From NCBI RefSeq assembly GCF_014656195.1, contig NZ_BNBY01000021.1, forward strand, positions 1-64,000: a DNA stretch of 64,000 bases, given 5' to 3'. Origin of the DNA: Kitasatospora xanthocidica (GTDB lineage Bacteria; Actinomycetota; Actinomycetes; Streptomycetales; Streptomycetaceae). Positions within the stretch are counted from its first letter, which is position 1; every line of letters starts with the position of its first letter. The notes under the pieces were generated by a model. It searched no databases, had not been told where the DNA came from, and was given only the letters and a program-made list of their open reading frames with translations. Position numbers and translations under genes: made by a program. This document shows, piece by piece, positions 33,901 to 43,600 of this stretch.

Positions 33901-35519
33901 CCGCGCTGCCCGCCCCCGGCCAGCGCAGCACGGCCACCGGCGGCCGCCACGTCGAGCCGCGCACCCCGGAGGAGGAGGCCTTCGCCGCCGTCTGGACGGA
34001 GGTCCTCGGGGTGGACGGCATCGGCGTCCACGACGACTTCTTCCACCTCGGCGGGGACTCCATCCGGGCCGTCCAGCTGGCCGGCGCGCTGCACGAGCGC
34101 GGCTGGGGGGTGAGCCTGCGGGACGTCTTCGACGCCCCCACCGTCGCCGCCCTGCTGCCGCTGGCCAAACCCGTCGCCGGGGGAGCGGAGGCCCGCGAGC
34201 CCTTCGCCCTGATCACCCCGGAGGACCGCGCCGACCTGCCGCCCGGCCTCGCCGACGCCTACCCGATGGTGTCCATGCAGCTCTCCATGGTCTTCCACAT
34301 GGAGATCGCCGGCGGCACCGACAGCTACCACAACGTCAACTCCTACCGGATCTCCGGCGACCTCGACGAGCCGGCCTTCCGCCGCTCCGTCGCCGAGGCG
34401 ATGGACCGGCACGCGGTGCTGCGCACCGGCCTCGACCTGTCCGGCTACGGCGAACCGCTGCAGCTCGTCCACGGCCGGCTGCCCGCCCCCGTCGAGTTCG
34501 CCGACCTGCGCGGCGAACCGGACCAGGACACGGCCGTCCGGGAGGTCTTCGACGCCCACCGGCTGACCCCCTTCGACCTCACCGCGCCGCCGCTGTTCCG
34601 GATCACCGTGCAGCGCCTCGCCGACGACGTCTTCCAGCTCACCGTCTCCGAGCACCACGCGATCCTGGACGGCTGGAGCTTCACCTCGCTGCTCACCGAG
34701 ATCCTGGAACGCCACACCGCCCTCGCCGCCGACCCGCTCGGCGCCCCCACCCCGCCGCCGCGCACCGCCTTCCGCGACTTCGTGGCCGTCGAGCGGGAGG
34801 CCGCCCGGGACGAGCGCTCGCTGGCGTACTGGCGCGAGCGGCTGTCCGGCGCCAGCGGCCAGCTGTTCCCCGGCAGTGAGGACGTGCACGAGCTGTCGCG
34901 CACCGTCGAGCGGGTGCTGCCCGAGGCGCCCGGACAGCTGCGGCTGGTCGCCGAGGCGCTCGCCGTCCCGGTCAAGTCGGTCGCGCTCGCCGCCCACCTG
35001 CACGCCCTCGCCGCGATCACCGGGCGCTCCCGGGTCACCACCGGCCTGGCCGTCAACGGCCGGCTGGAACGGCTCGGCGGCACCGAGGTGTACGGGCTGT
35101 TCCTCAACACCGTCCCGCTGAGCTGCGAGCCCACCGACGACCTGCTGGCGCTGGCCCGCGAGGTGCACCGGGAGGAGCTCGACATGCTGCCGCACCGCAG
35201 GGTGCCCTTCGCCCGCCTCGCCCGGCTGATGACCGACACCGCGCTGGACACCCAGTTCGGCTTCCTGCGCTTCCACGCCCTGGGCCGGCTCAGCTCGGCC
35301 CGCATCGTGGACGGCCGGATCGGCTGCGAGCCGACCCTGCGCCACGAACCCAACAGCTTCGCCTTCGGCGCCTCGCTGATCCAGGACCCGGTCTCGCAGC
35401 GCGTGCTGCTCGCCGTGGACCACCAGCGCTCCCTGGTCACCGACCGCACCGCCGAACAGTTCATCGACACCTACACGGCCGCCCTGCACGCCATGGCCGC
35501 CGCCGCCCGAGACCTCTGA
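30963..35519 (+). CDS. NRPS, C-A-T-C
   Basis: 1518 aa. C3 (about 35-470, active site HHIVWDG near 181), A3 (498-985), T3 (FFHLGGDSIRAV, about 1028), and a terminal C4 (1085-1518, HHAILDG near 1233). The A3 pocket reads roughly DWWCMGLVH, resembling threonine-type codes in its end (YGITETTVH). C4 begins ADAYPMVSMQLSMVFHM, the clade often seen accepting D-configured donors, though no E domain lies upstream. C4 has no A-T of its own, so it must pass to the stand-alone A-T protein or another carrier. C3 carries a charged 12-bp repeat insertion. Three in-frame starts exist because the ribosome-site region is duplicated. Confidence 0.9.
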   Translation: MTGRTAQEGNEPVGPSQEGNEAVRPSDHPARTAPVSGLQRGLWFLDRLDPKAVTYCTPWTVEVTGPLDLGLLQGALDAVTARHEVLRTTFALHPDGPRQEVHHALRVPLAVTDLRPSAGPEQPGPGPDERPEERPDERLEERLEELLAARCAEPFDLATGPLLRAEAFRLADERTTVLFTVHHIVWDGWSAEVFGRELAELYGAAVAGREAVLPELTVQYADDVRERLGTSYEDHLTYWKEQLDGAPGLLELPTDRPRPAERGAAGGTEGFGLAPGTAARVRDLAEAEGVTPFTVQLAAFALLLNRWTGADDLVIGTPVTTRDRPELEHLLGYFVNLLPLRLRLSPTQTFRGLLEHVQDVAFDAYGYLDVPFDQLVDHLGAARTAQHPPLVQVVFGAHGEDRTPFALGAATAESRVRSNGTSKFDLTWSLFDGGDGGELRGEAEYRSELFDPGTVRRLAAEFDALLGAALAEPDATVLRLTTRSDDAPRATDTPGHCLHHLFERAADAHPDRPAVSDQDRTLSYAELDRRANRLAHALRARGAGPGDRIGMLLDRTADVLVTVLGVLKTGAAYVPVDLAAPADRAALVFGDTDVTLVVTDRADRVPEGPWQAYDLGAEAADLAARPDTRPPAAGRPGDVAYVIFTSGSTGRPKGVAVAHEHVSRLMADGERHFGFGPEETWTLFHSYAFDWTVWEMWGALLHGARLVVVPYVTSRSPEEFAQLLEEERVSYLCLTPSALRQLEPVLRRSPRALPALKWIMLGGEALDPAVVQRWFELDPPPPARLCNLYGITETTVHVTTHDLAGSEGFERSLIGAPMPHLTAQVLDDWLRPCPPGAAGELYIGGGSLAHGYWGRPGLTAGRFVADPYGPPGSRLYRTGDVARRLPGGGLEYIGRADFQVKLRGFRIELGEIENALAAHPDVDACVVTVHEDRLAAYVTGREPADVRAFLGRSLPPYMVPASYTVLESLPLTVNGKVDRAALPAPGQRSTATGGRHVEPRTPEEEAFAAVWTEVLGVDGIGVHDDFFHLGGDSIRAVQLAGALHERGWGVSLRDVFDAPTVAALLPLAKPVAGGAEAREPFALITPEDRADLPPGLADAYPMVSMQLSMVFHMEIAGGTDSYHNVNSYRISGDLDEPAFRRSVAEAMDRHAVLRTGLDLSGYGEPLQLVHGRLPAPVEFADLRGEPDQDTAVREVFDAHRLTPFDLTAPPLFRITVQRLADDVFQLTVSEHHAILDGWSFTSLLTEILERHTALAADPLGAPTPPPRTAFRDFVAVEREAARDERSLAYWRERLSGASGQLFPGSEDVHELSRTVERVLPEAPGQLRLVAEALAVPVKSVALAAHLHALAAITGRSRVTTGLAVNGRLERLGGTEVYGLFLNTVPLSCEPTDDLLALAREVHREELDMLPHRRVPFARLARLMTDTALDTQFGFLRFHALGRLSSARIVDGRIGCEPTLRHEPNSFAFGASLIQDPVSQRVLLAVDHQRSLVTDRTAEQFIDTYTAALHAMAAAARDL
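30979..31038 (+). repeat. Tandem 30-bp duplication containing ribosome site and start
   Basis: Two near-identical 30-bp units start at 30979 and 31009. Each holds AGGAAGGGA followed by an in-frame GTG (30999 and 31029). In the longest reading they encode QEGNEPVGPS and QEGNEAVRPS. The NRPS could therefore start at ATG 30963 or at either GTG. Confidence 0.75.
31344..31403 (+). repeat. 12-bp tandem repeat inside condensation domain C3
   Basis: Five 12-bp units of the type GACGAGCGCCCG encode the charged run DERPEERPDERLEERLEELL within C3. It looks like slippage expansion in a surface loop. The reading frame is kept. Confidence 0.65.
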
Positions 35520-35528
35520 GGACCCGCC

Positions 35529-37262
35529 ATGACCGACCTGCTGCAGCGCCTGCGCGACACCGTCGCCGCCCACCCCGAGCGCACCGCCGTCCTCGCCGGC
35601 GCCGACCGCCTCGACTTCGCCGCCCTCGACCGCCGCACCGCCGCCCTGGCCCGCGCCCTGCGCGCCCTCGGCGTCGGCCGCGGCGACCGGGTCGGCGTCC
35701 ACCTCGGCCGCACCGCCGACCTGCCGGTCGCCCTGCTCGCCGTCTGGCGGGCCGGCGCCGCCTACGTCCCGCTCGACCCGGCCTACCCCGCCGAGCGGCT
35801 CGCCTTCATGGCCTCCGACGCCCGCCTCACCGCCCTGATCAGCGCCGACGGCCTGCCGGCCGCCGAGGGCGTGCCGGTGCTGCGCCCGGACGCCGCCGCC
35901 GACGGGCCCGAGCTGCCCGAGCGGACGGACCCGCTCGACCCGGCCTACGTCATCTACACCTCCGGCTCCACCGGCCGCCCCAAGGGCGTCGAGGTGCCGC
36001 GCGGCGCCGTCGCCGGACTGATCGAGGGGCTGGAGGCCACCGGCGCCTTCCGCGCCGAGCCCGGCGTGGTCGGCTGGAACGCCAGCATCTCCTTCGACGC
36101 CTCCGTCCCGCAGTGGACCAGGATCTGCCGCGGCGACACCGTCCTGGTCATCGGCGACGAGCACCGCGCCGACCCGGCACGGCTGGCCGCCCTGCTGACC
36201 GAACACGCCGTCACCGACTTCGACCTGACCCCCTCGCACTGGGAGCTGCTGCGCGAGCCGCTGGCCGGCGCCCGGGTGCCCCGGCTCTTCATGGGCGGCG
36301 AGGCCGTCCCCGAGCGCACCTGGCGGGAACTGGCCGACGGCGGCATCGACGCCCTCAACCTGTACGGGCCCACCGAGTGCACCGTCGAGGCCGTCACCGC
36401 GCCGATCAGCGGCCCCGGGCCGCACCTGGGCGCGCCGATGCCCGGCGTGGTCCTCCACCTGCTCGACGAGAAGCTCGCCCCGGTCCCCGACGGCGTGGTC
36501 GGCGAGCTGTACCTGGCCGGGCCCGGGCTCGCCCACGGCTACGTCGGCCGGCCCGGACTGACCGCCGAACGCTTCGTCGCCGACCCGTCCGGCGGGCCGG
36601 GCGCCCGGATGTACCGCACCGGCGACCAGGCCCGGCGCGGCCAGGGCGGCCTGCTGGAGTACGTCGGCCGGGTGGACCGCCAGGTCAAGCTGCGCGGCTT
36701 CCGGATCGAGCTCGGCGAGGTCGAGCACGCGCTGGGCCGGCTGGACGGCGTCCAGGCCGCCGCCGTCACCGTGTACGAGCCGGCCCCTGGCGACCGCAGG
36801 CTGGCCGGCTACGTCACCGGCGCCGTCACCCCCGCCGAGCTGACCGAGCGGCTGCGGGCCACCGTGCCCGCCCACCTGGTGCCCTCGGTGATCACCGTGC
36901 TGGACGCCATGCCGCTCACCCCCAACGGCAAGGTCGACCTGGCGGCGCTGCCCGTCCCGGCCGCCGCCGAGGAGGCGGAGCCGCAGGAGGCCACCGGCCT
37001 GGCCGGCCAGGTCGCCGAGGTCTGGAGCACCGTCCTCGGCGTGTCCGGCCTGGTGCCCACCGACGACTTCTTCTCGCTCGGCGGCCACTCCCTCGCCGCC
37101 CTGCGGGTCGTCCACCTGCTGCGCCGCCGCCTCGGCATCGAGCTGCAGCTGCGCCACCTGCTCGACTCGGCCGACCTGGCCGCCTTCACCGCCACCGTCG
37201 AGGGGGCCACCCGGGCCGGCACCGCCGCCCCCCGGCCCGCCCTGACCGCCCGGGCCCGGTGA
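35529..37262 (+). CDS. Stand-alone NRPS adenylation-thiolation (A-T) didomain
   Basis: 577 aa. The A domain shows all core motifs (AYVIYTSGSTGRPKG, NLYGPTECTV, TGDQARRG, NGKVD). The T domain is DFFSLGGHSLAAL at about residue 512. The tentative pocket code DAPDFGLVE has acidic residues at positions 278 and 331, hinting at a basic side chain. Two roles fit. It may be the missing A-T half of the module whose C domain ends the previous NRPS. Alternatively it may be an off-line loading platform for the adjacent thioesterase and P450, as in NikP1/NikQ/NikP2 beta-hydroxyhistidine formation. The ATG at 35529 follows GAGGA. The MbtH protein probably assists folding. Confidence 0.9.
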   Translation: MTDLLQRLRDTVAAHPERTAVLAGADRLDFAALDRRTAALARALRALGVGRGDRVGVHLGRTADLPVALLAVWRAGAAYVPLDPAYPAERLAFMASDARLTALISADGLPAAEGVPVLRPDAAADGPELPERTDPLDPAYVIYTSGSTGRPKGVEVPRGAVAGLIEGLEATGAFRAEPGVVGWNASISFDASVPQWTRICRGDTVLVIGDEHRADPARLAALLTEHAVTDFDLTPSHWELLREPLAGARVPRLFMGGEAVPERTWRELADGGIDALNLYGPTECTVEAVTAPISGPGPHLGAPMPGVVLHLLDEKLAPVPDGVVGELYLAGPGLAHGYVGRPGLTAERFVADPSGGPGARMYRTGDQARRGQGGLLEYVGRVDRQVKLRGFRIELGEVEHALGRLDGVQAAAVTVYEPAPGDRRLAGYVTGAVTPAELTERLRATVPAHLVPSVITVLDAMPLTPNGKVDLAALPVPAAAEEAEPQEATGLAGQVAEVWSTVLGVSGLVPTDDFFSLGGHSLAALRVVHLLRRRLGIELQLRHLLDSADLAAFTATVEGATRAGTAAPRPALTARAR

Positions 37263-37269
37263 GCGGCGG

Positions 37270-38055
37270 ATGACCACCGCCACCCGGGTCCGGCCCCGGG
37301 TCGAGGGGGACTGGCTGTTCGTCCCCGTGCCCCAACCGCACCGCCCGTTCCGGCTGTTCTGCTTCCCGCACGCCGGGGGCGACGCCACCGCCTACACCCC
37401 GCTGGCCCGCGCCCTCGCCCCCGCCGCCGAGGTCTGGGCGGTGCGCCCGCCCGCCCGCGGCGGCCGCCTCGCCCACCCGATGCCCGCGAGCTTCGACCTG
37501 CTGGTCGACGCCGTCGTGGAAGCCCTCACCCCGCACCTGACCGGGCGGTTCGGCTTCTACGGGCAGAGCTTCGGCGCCCTGCTGGCCTACGAGGCCGCCC
37601 GGGCCCTGCCCGCCGAGCGGCGGCCCGAACTGGTCGTCGCCGCCTCCGCCTCGCCGCCGGCCGCCTGGGCCGGGCGGGACCGCCCCCGGCACACCGCCGA
37701 CGACCTGCTGCGCCTGGCCGGCATGGGCGAACTCGTCGAGGGCGAGGCGGACCTGAAGGAACACGCGCTGCGCGGCATCCGCACCGACCTGGACGTGGTC
37801 GCCACCTACCGGCCGCGCCCCCACCCGCCGATCGGCTCCCGCCTGCACACCGTCGTCGGCGTCGAGGACCCGCTCCTCGCCGCCGGCGGGCTCGAAGGCT
37901 GGGCCGTCCACACCCGCGGCGACTCCGGCCACCACGTCGTCCCCGGCGGCCACCTGCTCGCCACCGTCGACGGGCCCGGCCCGGTCGACCTCCTGACCTC
38001 GCTCATCGCGCGGCCCGGCGCCGCCACCCAGTCCACGACGGAGTTCTCATGCTGA
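37270..38055 (+). CDS. Type II thioesterase
   Basis: A 261-aa alpha/beta hydrolase with the hallmarks of NRPS type II thioesterases: FCFPHAGGDATAY at the oxyanion region, GQSFGALLAYE with nucleophile Ser100, and GGHLL with the catalytic His. These enzymes free stalled carriers, or release a modified amino acid from a stand-alone A-T protein. The latter is attractive here because it follows the A-T gene by 7 bp and overlaps the P450 gene by 7 bp. The ATG at 37270 was chosen for spacing. Confidence 0.88.
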   Translation: MTTATRVRPRVEGDWLFVPVPQPHRPFRLFCFPHAGGDATAYTPLARALAPAAEVWAVRPPARGGRLAHPMPASFDLLVDAVVEALTPHLTGRFGFYGQSFGALLAYEAARALPAERRPELVVAASASPPAAWAGRDRPRHTADDLLRLAGMGELVEGEADLKEHALRGIRTDLDVVATYRPRPHPPIGSRLHTVVGVEDPLLAAGGLEGWAVHTRGDSGHHVVPGGHLLATVDGPGPVDLLTSLIARPGAATQSTTEFSC

Positions 38056-39233
38056 CCACCACCGCGGTCGACCTCACCGACCCCGACCTGTGGGCCCGCC
38101 CCGACACCCCCGGCCTGATCGCCGAACTGCGCCGGGAGGCCGCCGTCCACCGCACCGACACCGTCGACGACGGGCCGGTCTGGTCGGTGCTCTCCTACCG
38201 CCACTCCGCGCAGGTGCTGCGCGACGCCGCCCTCTACAGCTCCGAGCAGGGCTCGCTGCTCGGCGCCGGCGAGGGCAACGTCCCGGTCGGCTCCGGCCGG
38301 ATGATGGCCCTCACCGACCCGCCCCGGCACCGCGAACTCCGCGCCCCCGCCAACCCGTTCTTCGCCCCCGGCCCGGTCCGCGGCGCCGCCCGCGGCATCA
38401 CCGACCTGGCCGCCTCGATCGTCGGGAAGGCCGTCGAACTGGGCGAGGTCAACCTCGTCGACGCCGTCTCCGCCCTCCCGCTGTCCGTCATGTGCGACCT
38501 CCTGGACGTCCCCGAGCAGGACCGCGAGATGGTCGAACGGGTCTGCGACGTCGCGTTCCTCGGCAACACCCCCGAGGAGCGCCGGGCCGGCCACCAGCAG
38601 CTCATCCCGTACCTGCTGCACCAGGTGATGCTGCGCCGGATGAACCCGAAGGACGACCTGATCAGCAAGATGGCGACCTACCGGGTCGGCGGCAAGCTGC
38701 TGCCGGTCGAGGACGTCGTGCTCAACCTGGACAACATCGTGGTCGGCGGCGTCCAGACGGTCCGCCACACCGCCGCCATGGGCCTCTACACCCTCACCCA
38801 GAACCCGGAACTGTGGCGGAAGCTGCAGCGGGGCGAAGTCGGCATGGACTCGGCCCTGGACGAACTCCTGCGCTGGACCTCGGTCGGGCTGCACACCCTG
38901 CGCACCGCGAGCCGGGACACCGAACTCGACGGCCACACCATCCGGCGCGGCGACCGGGTCGCCGTCTGGGTGTGGTCCGCCAACCGGGACCCGGAGGCCT
39001 TCGACCGGCCCGAGGAGATCCTGCTCGACCGCAGCCCCAACAAGCACCTCGCCCTCGGCCTCGGCGCCCACTACTGCATCGGCGCACCGCTGGCCAAGGC
39101 CGAACTCGGCGCCCTGTTCACGGCGATGCTGGAACGCGTCGACACGATCGAGCCGACCGGCCCGGTCACCCACAACCGCTCGATCATCAACTTCGGCCTG
39201 GACCACTTCCCGGTCCGCCTGCTCCCGCGCTGA
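38049..39233 (+). CDS. Cytochrome P450, probable carrier-bound amino acid hydroxylase
   Basis: A 394-aa soluble bacterial P450. The heme-binding loop is LGLGAHYCIGAPLAK with ligand Cys343. The K-helix ELLR and an I-helix segment VVGGVQTVRHTA are visible. Placement directly after an A-T didomain and a thioesterase matches systems such as NikQ or NovI, where the P450 beta-hydroxylates an aminoacyl carrier. No ferredoxin gene lies nearby. The ATG at 38049 sits within the end of the thioesterase frame, so translation is coupled. Site and substrate are inferred from context. Confidence 0.87.
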   Translation: MLTTTAVDLTDPDLWARPDTPGLIAELRREAAVHRTDTVDDGPVWSVLSYRHSAQVLRDAALYSSEQGSLLGAGEGNVPVGSGRMMALTDPPRHRELRAPANPFFAPGPVRGAARGITDLAASIVGKAVELGEVNLVDAVSALPLSVMCDLLDVPEQDREMVERVCDVAFLGNTPEERRAGHQQLIPYLLHQVMLRRMNPKDDLISKMATYRVGGKLLPVEDVVLNLDNIVVGGVQTVRHTAAMGLYTLTQNPELWRKLQRGEVGMDSALDELLRWTSVGLHTLRTASRDTELDGHTIRRGDRVAVWVWSANRDPEAFDRPEEILLDRSPNKHLALGLGAHYCIGAPLAKAELGALFTAMLERVDTIEPTGPVTHNRSIINFGLDHFPVRLLPR

Positions 39234-39270
39234 CCGCCCGACGCGCTGACCGCCCGACGCGCTGACCGCC
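39231..39270. repeat. 16-bp tandem repeat at the P450 stop
   Basis: TGACCGCCCGACGCGC occurs 2.5 times in tandem, starting with the P450 stop codon itself. Each copy supplies another TGA in one frame or another. It lies at the start of the 146-bp gap before mbtH and has no clear function. Confidence 0.55.
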
Positions 39271-39379
39271 CCCCGACGGCGGCAGTCGCCCGCACCTTAA
39301 CTGCCGCGTACCTGCCTCGCCTCCTGCCGTTACGGGCCCCGGGCCGCCCGTACCTTCGAATCAACCCAAGGAGGACACC

Positions 39380-39592
39380 ATGAGCAACCCGTTCGAGGAC
39401 GACAACGCCGGCTACCTGGTGCTGGCCAACGACGAGAACCAGCACTCCCTCTGGCCCGTCTGGATCGACGTGCCGGCCGGCTGGACCACCGTCCACGGCG
39501 AGGACACCCGCCAGGGCTGCCTCGACTACATCGAGGCCAACTGGACCGACATCAGGCCCGCGAGCCTGGTCGCCTCCCTCGCCCACCAGTGA
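39380..39592 (+). CDS. mbtH: MbtH-like protein
   Basis: A 70-aa chaperone-like partner of NRPS adenylation domains. Diagnostic residues are present: NPFEDD, NDENQHSLWP, VPAGW and YIEANWTDIRPASL. Such proteins bind the A domain and raise its solubility and activity, so it may serve several of the eight A domains here. It has a perfect AAGGAGG ribosome site and follows a 146-bp gap that may hold an internal promoter. The next gene overlaps its stop (GTGA). Confidence 0.95.
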   Translation: MSNPFEDDNAGYLVLANDENQHSLWPVWIDVPAGWTTVHGEDTRQGCLDYIEANWTDIRPASLVASLAHQ

Positions 39593-40596
39593 GCGCCGCC
39601 ATGCCGACCTGGGAACTGAACCCCGGCCGACCGGCCCTCGCCCACGCCCCGCGCACCGCCGACCTCGGCGAGGCCTGCGACTGGCTGCGGGAGAACGAGG
39701 CCGAGCTCACCGACGCCCTGCACCGCCACGGCACGATCTTCCTGCGCGGCCTGCCGGTCGCCAGCACCGAGGACGTCGCGGCCGTGCGCGACGTGCTCAT
39801 CCCCGAGCGCACCCCCTACCGCGAGAAGGCCACCCCGCGCAGCGACTACGGCAACGGGGTCTTCTCCTCGACCGACCTCCCGCCGGCCCAGCCGATCCGG
39901 ATGCACAACGAGAACAGCTACACCCTCACGTTCCCCGGCCGGCTGCTCTTCGCCTGCCTCACCGCCCCCGAGGAGGGCGGGGCCACCCCGACCGCCGACT
40001 GCCGCAAGGTGCTCGACCACCTGCCGGCGCACCTGGTCGAGCGGGGGCGGACCTCCGGCTGGACGCTCACCCGCAACTACTCGGACTACGTCTCCCTCGG
40101 CTGGCGCACCGCCTTCGCCACCGAGGACCGGGCCGAGGTCGAGGCCTACTGCCGGGAGAACGGCATCACCTGCGAGTGGCGCCCCGACGGCAACCTGCGC
40201 ACCAGCCAGCTGCGCCCCGCCACGATCCACCACCCGCGCACGGGTGAGGAGGTCTGGTTCAACCACCTCGCGTTCTGGAACGAGTGGTCGCTCGACCCCG
40301 ACATCCACGAGGCGATGACCGAGGAGTTCGGCCCGGACGGCCTGCCGTTCAACACCGGATTCGGTGACGCCGAACCGCTCGGACGCGCCGACGTCGACGC
40401 CCTCAACGAGGCGTACCACACCGCGACCGTCCGCGAGCGGTGGCAGGTCGGCGACGTGATGCTGGTCGACAACGTGCTCTGCGCGCACGGCCGGGACCCG
40501 TACCGCGGCGACCGCAGGATCGCCGTCTCGATGGGACAGCCGGTCGACGTCCTGGACTGCCGGCCCAGCGTCCGGCCGGACCTGGCCGCCGTCTGA
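39589..40596 (+). CDS. TauD/TfdA-family Fe(II)/2-oxoglutarate oxygenase (SyrP-like)
   Basis: 335 aa. The facial triad is visible as His106-x-Glu108 in MHNENSYT and a distal His300 in CAHGRDP, with an Arg in GDRRIAVSMG for 2-oxoglutarate. Members beside NRPS genes (SyrP and AmbC/AmbD types) hydroxylate free or carrier-bound amino acids, usually at the beta carbon. With the P450 this gives the cluster two candidate hydroxylases. GTG 39589 overlaps the mbtH stop; ATG at 39601 is an alternative. A 65-bp gap separates it from the large NRPS. Confidence 0.88.
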   Translation: MSAAMPTWELNPGRPALAHAPRTADLGEACDWLRENEAELTDALHRHGTIFLRGLPVASTEDVAAVRDVLIPERTPYREKATPRSDYGNGVFSSTDLPPAQPIRMHNENSYTLTFPGRLLFACLTAPEEGGATPTADCRKVLDHLPAHLVERGRTSGWTLTRNYSDYVSLGWRTAFATEDRAEVEAYCRENGITCEWRPDGNLRTSQLRPATIHHPRTGEEVWFNHLAFWNEWSLDPDIHEAMTEEFGPDGLPFNTGFGDAEPLGRADVDALNEAYHTATVRERWQVGDVMLVDNVLCAHGRDPYRGDRRIAVSMGQPVDVLDCRPSVRPDLAAV

Positions 40597-40661
40597 CGGC
40601 CGTCCGCGAGACCAGCCCCCACCACCCCGTGCCGTGTCGTGTCGTGAGTAGAGGAAGCACC

Positions 40662-43600
40662 GTGATCCCGGTTTCGTACGCCCAACAGCGTCTCTGGCTG
40701 ATCGACCAGATCGAGGGGCCGACCGCGCTGTACAACCTGCCGTTCGCCCTGCGCCTGCGCGGCGAGCTCGACACCGCCGCGCTGCGCGCCGCGACGGTGG
40801 ACGTGGTCGCCCGGCACGAGGCCCTCCGCACGGTGTTCCCGGTGGTCGGGGGAGTCCCGGTGCAGCGGATCCTGCCCGCCGAGGAAGCGCGGCCGCGCTT
40901 CCAGGTGGTGGACCGCGCACCGGCCGACTACCCCGCCCACCGGGACGCGGCCGCCGCCGAGACCTTCGACCTGAGCCGCGAACTGCCCATCCGGGTCACG
41001 GTGTTCACCCTCTCCCCGACCGAGCACGTACTGCTGGTCGTGCTGCACCACATCGCCGGTGACGGCTGGTCGCTCGGCCCGCTGCTGCGCGACCTCGCCA
41101 CCGCCTACCGGGCCCGGCTCACCGGCCGCGCCCCCGACTGGGAACCCCTGCCCGTCCAGTACGCCGACTACGCGCTCTGGCAGCGCGACCTGCTCGGCGA
41201 CGAACACGACCCCGAGTCCCTGCTCGCCCGCCAACTCGACCACTGGCGCACCGCCCTGGCCGGCCTGCCGGAAGAACTGGAGCTGCCCACCGACCGACCC
41301 CGACCGCCCGCCCCCACCGGCGCCGCCGACTCCGTGGACCTGGCCTGGGGCACCGACCTGCACACCGCCCTGCTCGACCTCGCCCGCACCCACCGCACCA
41401 CCCTGTTCACCGTCCTCCAGGCCGGCCTGGCCGCGCTGTTCACCCGGCTCGGCGCCGGCACCGACATCCCGCTCGGCACCGGCCTCGCCGGCCGCTCCGA
41501 CGAGGCCCTGGACGACCTGGTCGGCTTCTTCGTGAATTCGCTGGTGCTGCGGGCCGACACGTCCGGAGACCCGAGCTTCGCCGAGCTGCTCGGCCGGGTC
41601 CGGGAAGCCCAGCTCGACGCCTTCGCCCACCAGGACATCCCCTTCGAGCGCCTGGTGGAGGAGCTCAACCCGCCCCGCGCGCTCGGCCGCCACCCGCTGT
41701 TCCAGACCCTGCTGGTCCTGCAGAACCACGGGCAGGACGCCGAACTCGACCTGCCCGGGCTGGAGTCCGCCACCGAGCCGATCGGCCTGCGGGTCGCCAA
41801 GTTCGACCTCAACATCGGCATCGCCGAACACCACGCCCCCGACGGCGCCCCCGCCGGGCTCACCGGCTCGATCGAGTACGCCGCCGACCTCTACGACCGC
41901 ACCACCGTCGCCGCCCTGGCCGACCGGCTGGGCCGGCTGCTGGCCGGCGCCGCCGCCGCCCCGCACGCCCCGATCGGCACCCTCGACGTCCTCGCCCCCG
42001 AGGAGCGCACCCGCGTCCTCGTCGAGTGGAACGCCACCGAGGCCCCCCGCCGGACCGGCACCCTCGCCGAGTCCTTCGAGCGCCAGGCCGACCGCACCCC
42101 GGACGCCGTCGCCCTCGCCCACGACGGCGGCACCGTCTCCTACGCGGAACTCGACGCCCGCGCCAACCGCCTCGCCCACCACCTGACCACCCTCGGCGTC
42201 GGCACCGAGACCCCCGTCGCGATGCTGATGGAACGCTCCGTCGACGTCGTCGTCGCCACCCTGGCGATCCTCAAGGCCGGCGGCTGGTACGTCCCCATGC
42301 ACCCCGGCCTGCCGCCCGAGCGGATGGCCGACGTGCTCGCCGACACCGGCGCCCCCGTCCTGCTCACCGACCGGGCCGACCCCGGCTTCCCGCACGCGGC
42401 GGCCGTGGTCCGCCCCGGCGACGAGGCCGGCGCCCCCGGCCACCGCCCCGGCCTGCCCGTCCACCCGGACCAGCTCGCCTACGCGATGTTCACCTCCGGC
42501 TCCACCGGGCGCCCCAAGGGCGTCGCCGTGCGCCACCGCGACGTCCTCGACCTCGCCGCCGACCGGCGCTGGCAGGACGGCCGCCACCGGCGGGTCCTGC
42601 TGCACTCCCCGCACGCCTTCGACGCCGCCACCTACGAGATCTGGACGCCCCTGCTGGCCGGCGGCACCGTCGTGGTCGCCCCGCCCGGGGCCCTCGACGC
42701 CGCCGCCCTGCACGCCGTCACCACCCGGCACGAGGTCACCGCGGTCTTCCTCACCAAGGCCCTGTTCGACCTCGTCGCCGAGCAGGCCCCGGAGACCTTC
42801 GCCGCCCTGCGGACCGTCTGCACCGGCGGCGAGGCCGCCTCCGGCGTGCTGCTGCGCCGCGTCCTGGACGCCTGCCCCGACCTGCTGCTCGCCCACGTCT
42901 ACGGCCCCACCGAGACCACCACCTTCGCCACCCACCACCCGCTCACCGCCGCCGACCTGGCGGGCCCCCGGGTCCCGATCGGCGGCCCGCTCGACAACAT
43001 GCGCAGCCACGTCCTGGACGCCCGGCTGCGGCCCGTTCCGCCCGGGGTGCCCGGCGAGCTGTACATCGCCGGGGCCGGCCTGGCCCGCGGCTACCTCAAC
43101 CGGCCCGGCCTGACCGCCGAGCGCTTCGTCGCCTGCCCGTACGCGCCCGGCGAGCGGATGTACCGCACCGGGGACCTGGTACGGCTGCGCGCCGACGGCG
43201 CGGTGGAGTTCCTCGGCCGGATCGACGGCCAGGTCAAACTGCGCGGCTTCCGGATCGAACTCGGCGAGATCGAGGCGGCGCTCTCCCGCCACCCCGCCGT
43301 CCGCCAGGTCATCGTGATCGCCCGCGAGGACCGGCCCGGCGACCTCCGGCTGGTCGCCTACTGCACCGCCGACCCCTCGCTCACCGCGGACGGGCTGCGC
43401 TCCTTCGCCGGCACCACCCTGCCCGGCTACATGGTCCCCGCCGCCGTCGTCCTCCTCGACGCGCTGCCGCTCAACAACAACGGCAAGGTCGACCGCCGGG
43501 CCCTGCCCGCCCCCGACCTCGCCGCCGACGGCGACGGCCGCGCCCCGCGGGACGAGCGCGAACGCGCCCTGTGCGAGCTGTTCGGCGAACTGCTCGGCAT

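Noticed and set aside
39231..39270. 16-bp repeats after the P450 as a terminator
   Set aside because: They are direct repeats without a self-complementary stem, so they would not form a hairpin.
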